64,000 nucleotides of DNA from Mycteria americana. Taxonomy: Eukaryota > Chordata > Aves > Ciconiiformes > Ciconiidae. The position numbers and the translations under genes were made by a program. The stretch is from positions 210,396,387-210,460,386 of the forward strand of contig NC_134365.1 in assembly GCF_035582795.1 (NCBI RefSeq), read 5' to 3'. Within the stretch, counting starts at the first letter, position 1; every line of letters starts with the position of its first letter. The notes below the pieces were generated by a model that worked only from the letters and a program-made list of their open reading frames with translations, had not been told where the DNA came from and did not search any database. Below, in pieces: positions 1 to 12,170 of this stretch.

Positions 1-3000
1 CACGGGGGGAAGGTTTCCAGCTAGGGACTGAGCCTGGCCACCCGCACGAGCCAGGCTGGAGCACGGAGGTGGCCCCTGAACGGGCAGAATTCTCCCCAGG
101 CAGCAGCTCCGGCGCTGGAGCAAGGGCCACGCGGGAGGACAACCTGCATCTTTCCCATACATCTGTGCAAGCCGGCTTGAGGCCTCGCTACATCCTGACG
201 TCAGAGGGCATCCAACGGAGAAGAGATGTCAGATTTGTTTTGCCGGGAGTTTAAAGCCAGATTGCACAGGTAGTTTAAAGCCAGAGGATTTTCCTGCTTC
301 CCAGCATGTAAACAAAATGCACCTCTAGTCCTTCTCCCGTCAGCCCCATTACTGCCTAGCAAGCATTAGCACAGCCGTGTGAAGAGCCCCTCCAGATCCA
401 TCAGTGCTCCTCTTTCCTTTATTGGAGGGGCAGTCATACCTGTATTTGTTTGTACTGCTTTTCAGAGGCTTACCAGCACAGTGTTGTAAACGCTACCTCT
501 CATCCCAAGAAATGTCCTTCCAGATGAGAAGGGAGCCCTGGACTGGCTGGGATTATCCTCGACTGGAGGCAGGAGGCTTTTGGCCAACGTCTCTGGTGGT
601 GGCATTTGGTGATCCAACGTGTCTGCCTTGGCACTGACTGATTCACCACACACCGGAACTCACTTGGTTGTTCTGCCTCAGCTTCCCTTTGGCAAAAAAT
701 CAGCAGTCATATATCCCACGATAACTGCACTGTTTAATGAGACAGCGGCCCTTGTCTTGCCCTTCTTCCTTTAATTGCTCCTACTGAAGACAGACCCGTC
801 TCCAGAGTAGGACGAGCAGGATTTAATGCAGTATTTGCACAGACCTCCAGTACGAAACGCTGCTAGGAAAGTGTTTGGGTGGGAGAGTGAAGACAACTTT
901 CAAAAAGGCTCAATTTGGAGAGGTCAATAACTTAAATTTAGATATTGATTCAACATATTGCTGAACCAAATGCCGCTCTTTTGTGTGCAATTCCACTCTT
1001 CCCAGTCATGTGCTTAAAATTAAGCATATGCTTAAATACTTTGCCAGATGAGGTCTTCAGAGCTCCATTAGCGCTGTATGTTTTTGCTCTAAATTCACTG
1101 TAATTGTTTCTCATTGAATAGATGCTCACTGAGTGAGATATAAAAAGAGCATGGGAACAAAGGGGCCCTCAATCTGAGACTTTGATCCACATATTATTCA
1201 AATACATAATGACTGCTTTGATTTATGGATTTATAATTCTATTGAGGCATTCCAGAGATTACCCAAAACATTCCAGCTCCAGTCGATGCTGGAGGGTGTT
1301 ACCAGAGCCCCTGCCTGGAATTAGAGGGATAAAATTTAGTTGCCTGTTTGCTGCTGAGATTACATCACAGATTGCAGGATAAGAGCAAGCTGCATGGCAA
1401 TGCAGTCACTTATATTTGGTGCTAATTGCAAAGGCTTTTTTTCCCCTCTCACCTAAGAAAAGCATCTGAAAGTACAGACTCTCTTCTACCCGCAGTATAT
1501 AGAGTTTTGGCAGTATAACAAGACAGCAGACTATATAGTGGGTGTGTTGAAAGAAGGAGCAGATGGTAGATTGCTAGCACAAGGATTTAGCAATGCATTT
1601 AGAAAACAGATTATTTTGGAAGATGAGAAATTATGAAGTATGATTAGCCCCCTCCCCTCTATTCCCACTCCCCTCCCCAAACATATCCCCACAAGATGTT
1701 AGTTTGGCCATGCACCATAGGAGTGACTCAGCTCCGATACTCAGTAAGACTTTTGCAAGAATTCAAACAGGTGACAGCTGTGAAGAAAAAAATGCCCTGC
1801 TTTTCATTTGCATCAATACCAGTTTGGGTTTTTAAATTCATTTCACCTTACACAGCAGACCCACCCTGTTGCTAACAGAGAGGATTACTAGTAAAGGGAC
1901 CTGGCCCGCAAGAGGGACTGTTCCCAGACGATGGGGACGCATCACCCAGCTCCGGACCTGCTCTTGCTGTTGTCTGCTCCCCACCTACCACCACTCTTGT
2001 GGGTAGAGGTGTTTCTCAGTCAGTGAGAACTCAGATCTAGGATGAGGACTTACCTTCATACATCCCTGGCTGTAAAATTTCCTTTCTCCCATTCATTACA
2101 TATTGGTTATGTTGAAAGATTTAGGTGTGGGATAGAGTGTGATGGTTCTGCTGTGTGAGCAAGCAGAAAGAATAAGACTTCATTAAGTGCTGAATCTCTT
2201 CATGTGATCCATATAGTCTGGCTTCTGGGAGAGAAAGAGCAACACCAGAAATGGGCGCAACCTCTACTGGTAGACCCTAGGGAGCCTTCTAGTTACATAA
2301 GGAGTCCTCTCTTTCTTCAAAGGTGGTCTTATCATGGGGAGAGGACAGACGAAGGGCTTTGTACTGCGAACGGGTGAAACCCCTGGCAATGTGAGAAGAA
2401 ACAGTTTTGGGTTTCTCCCCACTGGTGGGACTCTGGAAGCGGGACTTGGGGATTAGCCAGAGACCAGCTTGGGGAGTGACTGTGTTAACGTTTCCCTCCA
2501 CTTGGCCACAGTGACAAAAGGGGATTTAAGAAAGACATAAGAGGGGCTATAGAATAATATCTGGACAGCCCTTCAGTGTTGGACAAGGAGCAGGAGCTGG
2601 GCAGGAAATACAAGTGCTTTTCTGGTATGGTGCTAGGAGGTCACTCTTGTTACCCACTTCTCTGCTCGATAGCTGCATCTCCTCAGTGGCTGCTGTGCAC
2701 TCACAGCTGCAATAACAGGGACCCAATATGAACATCAGCAGGGGAGTCTCATGCCCTCAGTCCCTGTGGCATCCTGAAATTAGGTAATGGCAAACCACAG
2801 AGAAAATACAGATCCTGGACAAAGAGTTTAATTTTGGTCCTTTCCAGTTCATCCTCTCAGGACCTCAAGTTCTTGGGACACAAGGGTGAATTTCACCTGG
2901 AGACCTAGATCACTTTGGATGTTTCAATTCATGTCATCCTAAATAAGAGATCTAAAATAAATCAGGTGCATTGCATTGCGAAGGTGCCTGTTTCTTCCAG

Positions 3001-6000
3001 CAACTATATAAAGAGCCCAGAGTAATCAGTTCAGATATAGGTTATTACTCTGTAGACATTTAAGCTGGCTGAGATAAACGCCACCCAAAGATCCTGGTTA
3101 ACTACAAGAAATGTTCTGTTGGTAGGAAAATCAGCCACCTGTAGTCCAAAAAATAAATGCAGTGTGTTACCTACGCACGAGACAGTATTGAACACAGCTG
3201 TCATGCAGCAGTACACCATGACTTAAGGCCATTAGGGAGAAGAGGAGGCTGTACTGATCACTGAGAGGAAATTATCTTTGGAGATGAAAATGTCCACTTC
3301 AGCATGAAATGACACTGGGTTTAGTGTGCCGTTTCCCCAGGTGCACCATCAGATTAGTTCATATCACTTCACAACTCAAACGAATTCTTCAGTGCAGTGA
3401 CGTTGGACATGGTCACCCCTGGCAGTGCCCACCTGCCTGGAGATGATGGAACTGAAAAGAGAGCCAGGAATTTTCTTGTCATCAAAGCAGCTATGTCTCA
3501 GTGATTACCAGCAGCTGAGCGTTCGGATCTCATTTTTGAGTTGGGAGTAGAGTATAGGAAACTAGATCTTACATCATGCATCAACCACTACCTCAGCATT
3601 TCAGAGTGAAGGCACATCCCTCCAGAAACCACCTGTTTTCCATTCGTGCTAAGGCTGTGTCCTTTTCGCTATCCAGAATCCCGGCAGAGGTTTCTTCTGG
3701 TTTTTGATAGACTGGTAAGTCTGGATGGTCTTGATCTCACAGCAAAGCCAGGTGCCTATAATCAGGAAGGAATTGCTTTTTTGTGGATAGGACTGATCCG
3801 GTGGTGGAACAAACTCACAAGGTAACACAGTCCTCATCTTCTCTTGTGGAGTGCAGACTATAGGTACTCCTAAGATATTGTAGAAGTCAGAAGAAAAGAG
3901 TTTATCTTGCATCTGTGTCATCTGTGGTGGATGAAAGCTGGTGGAGAACTATCAGGTCCTTGACTTAGAGATGGTCAGCACTGCTTTTGAAGAAGGAAGG
4001 CTGATTTTGCTTTGAAGGAGTCAATAAAGTGTTTTTTGCTCAAGAAGTCATTGCTGAATATTGGTAATCCTGGTCACTCTCAGCTACGGCATTTTCTTCT
4101 GGGATCAGATTGTGCAGAGGCAGCTCTCAGACGAGCCAAGTGCCTTCGCCATCCCTCACCCTCCTCAGTCTCACTATAGCCATGTCTAAAATGTAGAGCC
4201 GGCTTAGAAACCTCTTGCTGGAGACTTGTGATCACAAGGGGCATACTGCCATTGGACTGACTGCTGGTTTCAAACTTTCCAAATGAGCTTTTTCTTTTTC
4301 TTTTTTTTTTCCCCCCTAAAAATGCTGATCTGACACAAAGAAAACATACTTTGGGAATGGGATGATTTTGACAACACTCTGACAGAAACCAGGCAAGTTT
4401 CCAGTGCAGCCCCACTTGCCAGGTGGGTTTGCAAACCCTCCTCGTTTCTTGTCGGCTCGCGCACAGCCCCCCTGGCAGGCTGCCCTGCTGAATCCCAGGC
4501 ACGAGGCTTGCGGGTGCAGCAAGTTCCTGGAGCTTCCTGCTACTGCAGCGAAAGAGCCCAGCAAAGGTGACCCATCTCAGGGCTGCAGTGCTAAGAAAGC
4601 CATCCTCCCCGAGGCTCCTCTCTGGGAGTCTTGGCAATGCTTGTAAATGTTTGACACACACAAAATACCATCTTAAAAGTTTTGTCAGATAACTTTTGGA
4701 ACTTTGCCATTTCAAAGTTTTATTTGCTTTTGGAGTAAACTTTTTTTTTTGTCCCATCTGTGGAACAAAGCATGGAATAAAATGTAGATCCATCTGTTCA
4801 AACTACCGATTACCTCTGACTCTGTGAACAGGGAGGTGTTGCCACACTGCCTGCAAACGGTCCTGGAACAGACGTGACCTCTCCTCAGCAGCTTCATTCT
4901 TTCTTCCTGGGAGATCTCTGCAAATGGTCCCACTCCCCACACATCCTCCCGAAGGGCTCTCAGCTGTGGGGCACCACGAGGTGTTAATCCTGTCAACCTC
5001 TCTTGTTCCTTGTGGCCATGAGGAAAGGACATTCAGCAAGATGCAGCTCTCCTTTTTTTTTTATCAGGTCTACGATGGCCAAAGGCATGTTGCCGTTTCC
5101 TCTAGGCTGGAGGACACAGATCAGTCTCTATGCACCACGGGACTGGTGCACCGCCAAGGACAACCCAAAGGGAACCCCACGCAGGTGAGACGAGGGTGAT
5201 TATGGCAGCCTGGAGACGTGGCGGAAGCCATGCCAGCTCTTTTGACTACAGGATTACACATTCCCACAGTTCAGGGAAAAATCTGCAATTCAGAATTAAT
5301 TTTAGACTCCCTGCTTGTTCCTCGGTGGTTTGGTTACAGCAGTGACACAGCCAGCTTTGCAGAGCCCGCGTCTGCCCAGCAGGCTGTGAGAAGAGGCAGC
5401 CCACCTTTTTCGTCCTTGCCTCACCTGGCGATCAGGTGGCTGCAGTGCCCCAGCGCGTTCGAGGGATGCTGCAGCCCGAGCCCTGCGAGAGCCTGGCTCT
5501 GCTGCACAGCAGCGCCTCGCTAACCGAGTACGTGAAACACGCTGGTTCCCAAGGGGAATGTAAGAAAACCTAAATTAAAAAAAAATAATAACAGAATTCT
5601 GGTGTTTTCGAAGCCAGTCTGGGTTTTTTGTCTTGAGGGAGGGGTGGATCTTGGGGATTTCACATGCTGCAGTGCCAAGCACAGTCAGGGAGCAGCTGGG
5701 AGCCCCGCACTGGTACAGGGCTGGGCTAACAGCTGATTGAAAGCACTCGGTTCACTCTTTAAAGAAAGAAAGACTTGAAAGGCTCCACCATGGGGGAAGA
5801 AAAACACAAGAGCGGTGGTATGAGGAGCTGGCTGAAGGGACAGAGACAGGCTGCAAGCTGGGGTTTAGCAGCTGAAGCCTATTAAATGGACAGATCAATC
5901 AATAGCTCTTCTAACAGGAGGCGAAGATCAATCTTTCCTCTTTCCCTGCATGGCTTACCTACCCCTGCTCCCCTCTATTCACCTCTTATAGCCAGGCGAA

Positions 6001-9000
6001 TGCGGAGGAGCTGGACCGTGCGAGGCTGGATTTGGCGCAGAAAGCTTGCACTGGACCAGGATCCTGTTGGGCTGTGCTGGCTGTGGCAGGGGTCCCCACT
6101 CCGTCCCAGTTTGGCCAGTTGGTGTTCACCTGCCCCTCGCACAGGACTTGGGGCTGTGCAATGGCCACGTTGCTCAGGGCAGGGAGGTGGGAAGTTAGCA
6201 ACAGTCATACTGGTAAAAAGTCATACCCTTAAACAGGGTCAGGTACAACACCTGGGTTTGATCAGAACCAAGTGAAATAGAGATGTCCTTATAATTTATA
6301 CCTGTGGCCAAGGAGGTCACCTTCCTGTTTCCCACAGTGAGCAATGCCGGAAGCTTCACAGGATGGGTCCAGAACCTCTTCAGTAAGGAGATGTGGTCTC
6401 TCCTAATTGGAGGTTAGCTTCAACCCTGCCGTGTTGCTTCAGAAATGTTCCTATCAGCATTTTGCAAGGATCCTGTAGTTGTCCATGGGCAAGCAGAAAG
6501 CCCGTGAGCCTCAAGAGACTGGCCTTCAGCAGTGGCCCATCCTCTGCCTACTTAATTCGGAAAGCTCCCGGGCGTAGGCCAACGTGCCCGCCTGCTCGCA
6601 CAGTCCCCACAGAAACATGCAGTGCTCTAGACATGATTTTTATTCAGAGTAATGAAAATAGTCCACCCAGTCAGACAGGCACAGCTTTGTATTGTTAGGA
6701 GCTGGTTCCACTGGGGAATTTTTGAATTCAGATTACCCAACTCCAGCTCGGCTGGGGTGGGTGCCAAGGTATTTGGGCACAAAACGGTCAAGTGAGGTTT
6801 CATTCTTTTTTTGTAGGCAGACAATATTTTTATGCCCCGTCATGGCTGGGCAATCAAAACAGCAATTAGGTTGCATCAGCAGATGTGCTTCCTTTTAGTG
6901 ACTGTCGGCCTCAACAGCGCAGAAGCTATATTCTGTTTGGTACAAAGATCTTTTCAGTTCCAAATATAACTTGGACCTTTAAAGTGCTTTGTCAACCATC
7001 TGAATAGCTGAGCAGGGGTGGCATTCGCTTTTAGCACTCTCAGCCCAGAAAACTGCAGATGTTTATCTTTAGCACTCCTGTAAGGTGAGCAGCAAATGGA
7101 GACCTTGCATCTGCTCGGCAAAGGCAGGCGGAGCACAGCCTTGTCCCAGCGTTCACCGTCCTAGATAGGAACGACAGAGCAGATTTTGTTTTCACGTCAG
7201 CACAAAACCAGCCCCGCTTCCCAGGGATGCACGGCCAGCGGGAGCCGTGGCCAGCACGGCTTGTGGTTGTTACTCTCTCCCCTGGCGTGGCCTGGCCCGA
7301 AGTTAAGCGGCTGTCCCCAGAGCCACGTAACGTCCCTCTGCCATCGGGGACAGCAACGGGCGCTGCAGGAGGGGTCATCTGCCATGAGCCCTCTCAAGTC
7401 AATGGAGAGAAATGGTGACTGACATGGTCCTGAGCGTCTTAAACAGAGGAGACAAACCATCTGCTCACAGCTCCTGCCTCTGCAGGTGACCGGAGAAGAC
7501 AAGCCACCGAAATGTGGCACTTTGTGCTTTTAGATGACCAAAGCCAGGTGAGGTGAATCCGACCCTCTACCTATACATAGCATCGGCACCCATAATTTCC
7601 CAAATATTCAGCACTCCCTAATCCACCGAGCAGCAAGGAAACTTGCTGGTACCTGTCACTTCGGAAAGTCAGGTCCCAGCCATGCCTCAGGCTTCACAGG
7701 ATTTTTTGCAGGTTGGAGCAACTAGGGGATTAGGTAAAATAATACACACAAATGTCACTCAAATTAGCTGAGATGCAGCAAGGTAGAGAACTAGGAGAGA
7801 GATTTATCTCCTGCCGGCTCAGGATACCGTGGGCGCAGCCACGTGCCCACCTGGCACCAGGGGAGGGCAGGACCATCCAGCTAGTGGCATGGGCACCTTG
7901 GCTTACAGCACACCACCCCGGCAACCCCCTGCAAGCAGACAGCGCAGGCAGAGCTCAGGGTCTGAAAAGCACGTAAGGAAATGGGGTTCCATTTTCATTT
8001 GAACCTCTTTGGTATTAACAGATTATGAATACAGTTTAACAGGCTATTACCTATGGCAAGAGCACAACCTGGTCATCTTCGGGTTGTCTCCAGGCTGCCT
8101 GCAAGGAAAATAATTTCACCTCTCCATGTTAGGTGGGTTTGTTTTATGTTACAAACTACCACTTCTAACAACGTTTGAAGTTAAGATAAACTCCTCATTT
8201 TTCCATATTGCTCTTGCTTCTCTTGTATTCACTTTGCTCTTTTTTCCCTCCCTCTCTCTCCTCTCCGGTGTGCATGTGTGTATTTGTGCTGAGGATGATC
8301 AGCTTGTAGGAAGTAAATAATTTACTGGATGCTACTGGAACTGGCTCAAAAATTAATTCCACATCTAGGGTCTGAATCAAAGCAAGTGAAGGTCACCTGA
8401 AAGTTTTTTACTGACTGCAGAAGAATGCTAGATACTTTGAGCATGTAAGAAAAAAAAAACACAACAAAAAGAAGAGAAGCAAATTCTGAGCTTTTCAGCT
8501 TTGGCCCTGGCCCATCAGTTAGTCACCACGTGTTGCAGTGGCTGAAGCACCAGCTTCATGGTGAACATGGGACGAGCTGGAGAAAGGGTTCATGAGTGCT
8601 GAGAGGGCAGGGACTTTTCCACATGAAGTTATGAGGGCCCTGAGCCTGGGCTGATGGGGTGACTGTGATGGATGAGCCCAGCACTGAGAGCCAAAGGGTT
8701 CCCTGGGGCTTTCTCGCCAATGTGTCCCTTGCAGGCAGATTTCATCCAGATGCCATTTAAAAGATATTAAGCTCTTTCCTAACTTCATTTGTCTGTATAA
8801 ATAACTACTGCAGTTGACAAAGGGCTGTTCCAGATCACGAAAGGGATGGGAACTAGTACTCAGGGCTGGAAATGGGAGGACAGACTTGAGACAGCAGTGT
8901 TTTTCCCAGGCAAGCTGTCTGGGGCATCCTTTAAGCCTCTGCAGCATCCTGAATCCTCATCACCTCCTGCAGGGCTGGGGCAGCCAGGCTGGGCACAGAG

Positions 9001-10734
9001 GGTCAGCTGATGATCTTCCACTCATCACACCGATGGAGGATTTCAGTTGTACAGCCTCCTTTTGATACACAGGGGTTTGGGGCTCACTGCTACTCATCCT
9101 ACGTTATTGTGCTATTTATGTGTTAAAACCTATACCAATCACTTCCACTTTACCAGCCTAAGTAACCTCCTCACTGAAGCATGGCCACCAAGGTTCAGGG
9201 CATTAAGTGGCTACCAAAACAGTCTCCCCTGCAGCGTGGCTCCTGCTTTCTCCTGCCTATACCAAGACAAGACTCTCATCAACACCAAGACTTGGGTTGC
9301 CTTCCTGCCCCAGACCCATGGCTGGAGAGTGGCTACCAATGATGACCTCAAGTGTCTATGTTTATTGAGCTAAAGCCTTAGGGACTGACGTGCCCAGAGC
9401 CCTGGGGAGACTCAGCCATTTCTCCCATGCTGTACAGAGCTGGGCATCGGGACATGGCTGTGGAACTACCCAGGAACCATGGGGCATCCCCAGAGCATGC
9501 TGACTGCAGTAATAGGGAGGGCATGGCTACATGCAAGGGACACATCCACGGTAGTATCAGGGATATTCATGCCTAGGTTAACAAGGGAACCCAAAGGTCA
9601 GGACCAAACACAAGTAAACCCTGAAATACTGACATGCCCTAAAGCTTAAGCTCATCTTATATCACCCACGTACCTGAATTATGCTCCCTTCACTCTCTGC
9701 ACTGTCAATGGACAATTACAAGAATTTCCAGTGATGCTTCAGATGTCAAATGGGCTGATTTACCCTTTGGAAAGGTCCATCCCTCCCAGCTCACTGCAAA
9801 GGGAGTCCGGCATATCTGTGGTCCTAAATTAAACTCCTCTGCTCTGCACATAACTTAGGTGAGCTCAATCCTGCCCAAGAGTTGTTCATGAAACTGTGCA
9901 AACATGCACTGAACTCCTGGGAGGAAAATGTTTGCTCATTCCCTGATTCCTTATCTGGTGCACTGCAAACACTAAAATGGGCCAAGGAATTTGGCTCAAG
10001 AATAGTGATGGGATAGGAACAGAGATTAACTTTGTGTGCCAAATAGGGGCTCTTGATGCAGTGGCATTTTGGAACAGATGGCAAAAGGAGGGTATGAACC
10101 ACAAAGGAAGATGCAGTTTGCTTTTGAAAGGAAGCCTGAGCTTTTTTTATTTTAATTGAATTTTGAAGTTGCTTAGGCATCTTTTCTTTTTTCCTAACTC
10201 ATTCTTACGCGATGGACAAATGTAGGGGGTAAGCAGGGGAACTGCAGCACACTCTGAATACTTTGTGAGCCCATTTATGTCCCTCAACACCCTCTATGCT
10301 TCATCAACTATGGCAGAAGTGACCAGATGTCTACCAGAGTAGCTCGTAGCAAAGTGCTGCCTGTTGCACATATTCAATAAAAGCAGCCATTTGAACATCC
10401 TGCTCCTTTGCGGATTTTTCAGTTTTGGTTTACATCCAAAGACCTGCTTGCAACAACTAGGCAGAAACACAAATAAGAAGGACTTCTCATAACAGTGGCT
10501 GTTATAAAAGTATGATTAGTCAAATCTCCATCTCACTTGTTGGATACTATCCCTTTAAACGATCATTTTGCAGTATCACCGGCGTGTCCTGCGCAATGCC
10601 CTTAGCTAAAGAGCATCTCTGCTGGCAATTGATTTTTCTGCGGATGGGGAAGAGCTCGCAGTACAACCTAAGTAAGAGCACAGTCAAATCAAATGCTTTC
10701 TGGAGTGTGCCACTGTAGAAAGGCAGATGCAAAA
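1..10734. other. Intergenic DNA upstream of SESN3, no gene seen
   Basis: I see no exon, RNA gene or intact element here. Open frames are short, unrelated to known proteins and lack splice context. Contents of note are an old repeat-like segment at 1004-1052 and a pyrimidine tract at about 8220-8266. By conserved synteny in other amniotes the next gene in this direction should be FAM76B, but nothing of it is recognised in the window. Confidence 0.6.
1004..1052. repeat. Relic of an old amniote interspersed repeat
   Basis: The segment is an imperfect palindrome, ATGTGCTTAA then TTAAGCATAT, followed by ATGCTTAAAT and CTTTGCCAGAT. It resembles a repeat I know from reptile and bird DNA that contains alternating TTAAGCA and TGCTTAA motifs. 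I cannot name the family. Related-looking pieces are at about 22190-22270 and 23624-23660. Confidence 0.35.
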
Positions 10735-10850
10735 GTTCAGTTCTCAGCTGTGCCCATGACCTGCGCCGTGACCTGCGCCAAGTCACTTCATCTTCCCGTG
10801 CCTCTGTTTCCGCTCCAACCTTTTTGCATTTATCTCCACGGCCTGTGAGC
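10735..10850 (+). repeat. MIR/CORE-SINE-like relic
   Basis: The stretch GTGACCTGCGCCAAGTCACT followed by TCATCTTCCCGTGCCTCTGT and TTCC closely follows the MIR core (tgtgaccttgggcaagtcac, then cctctgtgcctcagtttcc). A 12-bp piece of it is doubled at 10756-10767 and 10768-10779 with one mismatch. Recognisable MIR copies are few and highly diverged in birds. Confidence 0.65.
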
Positions 10851-11639
10851 TGGGCAGATGAGTTTCATTGTGTTTGTACAATACATACTAAACCAGAGCT
10901 GTCAGCCTGATTTGTGCCTCTTGGCGCTGCCAGCGTTACCAGTTCTTGGGGATTTACTGCACGTCTGCATGTTCGGCGGCTCTCATGAAGTCTCCTTTCC
11001 TGGGATGATGCGTTGGATTAATTTTTCATTTAAAAGGAAAGTACATTTTTAGGCAAGCTTGAAAAGGCAAGCACTAGAAGTTCATACTTGAGAATGGAAA
11101 TAACACGGAGGTGAGGCGGTGGTATTTTGGGTGTGCTAATCACTATTTTTAACACTTGCTGTTAGCAGCGTGGCAGTAACACAGAAAGAGCACAAATGAC
11201 ATACCCACAATAGTAAAATTAGTAGAGTCAAAATGCTCCTGTTGCAAAGGCACTAGACAAGCAAACATCTAATTACCGTGTTTTAACAGTATGGAAATCC
11301 AGTTAATTTACCAGGGGTTGCATAATGTGTCTGCATATTCTGTTTACAAAGGAAGATGCTGCCATTCAAAGGCTGTGGGGCTGTCGGTGGGGGTTTTTTA
11401 CCCTGTTTATCAGGCCAGCCCCACACTCCTCTGCACTCTGCCGCACACAACGCTGGCGGCCCAGCACTCCTCCCCTCCTCCAAACAGCCCCGCTGAGCCA
11501 AAATCTGCCTGCTCCCTACGCGCGGCGCAGGGCAGCCCTCCAGGGAGTCAGAAAAGGGGCTGGCAAGGAGGAAACCTGGACTTTCTCTTTTTTTGTTGTT
11601 GATTCCATGGCTGGCTTGTTATGGCGTGTGATGGCCTGC

Positions 11640-11690
11640 TAGCTCGTCTCTAAAATAGGGATAATGAGTCATTATCCTGCCAATAACAAT
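11640..11690 (+). repeat. Possible MIR 3' fragment
   Basis: TCTCTAAAATAGGGATAATG resembles the MIR segment catctgtaaaatggggataa. It is about 0.9 kb from the better MIR relic at 10735. The match is short, so this could be chance. Confidence 0.35.
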
Positions 11691-11999
11691 GCCTATCTTT
11701 ATTGAATTCTCCTCCCGGCGCGCTGGGTGCCAGCAGGTGATGCAGATGGCCCAGGTCGGGTGACAGGGAGCGACTGCCAAGCAGCTGGGGCGAGCGCCAG
11801 GTGGCCGGGGAGGGTGCATGTACGCCATGCCGGCTACGTGACGGCGCCCGAAAGCCACCTCGCCCGTGGGCCTTCTGGGGAGCTGCTGAGGAGGGGATCA
11901 CCAGCCCAGGGAGCGGGGCACAGTGCGGAGCACTGGGCAGAGGCGGAAAGTCCGGGGGCAGGGATCCAGCCAGCAGTCAGACGCCTCCCATTGTATTCG

Positions 12000-12140
12000 C
12001 TCGCATGAATAAAATACAAAAGCGGGTTTATCGCGTCGCCCCTCCCAAGGTGGGAGGCAAAATGACTTGCCCCAGGGTCATCCCTGGAGCCTGCAGCGAA
12101 GTCCAGCCTGCAGCCAGGTTTGTGAAGGGAGAGAGAGGAG
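12000..12140 (-). repeat. Possible MIR-like relic, reverse orientation
   Basis: GGCAAAATGACTTGCCCCAG followed by GGTCATCC resembles the reverse-strand MIR segment gtgacttgcccaaggtcac, preceded by a purine-rich piece and followed by a possible match to agtggcagagcc. Diverged and uncertain. Confidence 0.4.
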
Positions 12141-12170
12141 ACGAAGCCCTCCTCTGATCTCACCCATCTG

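Noticed and set aside
4080-4793. 237-codon minus-strand open frame
   Set aside because: No recognisable domain; part comes from a T/C run on the plus strand (poly-Lys on minus). No splice or promoter context.
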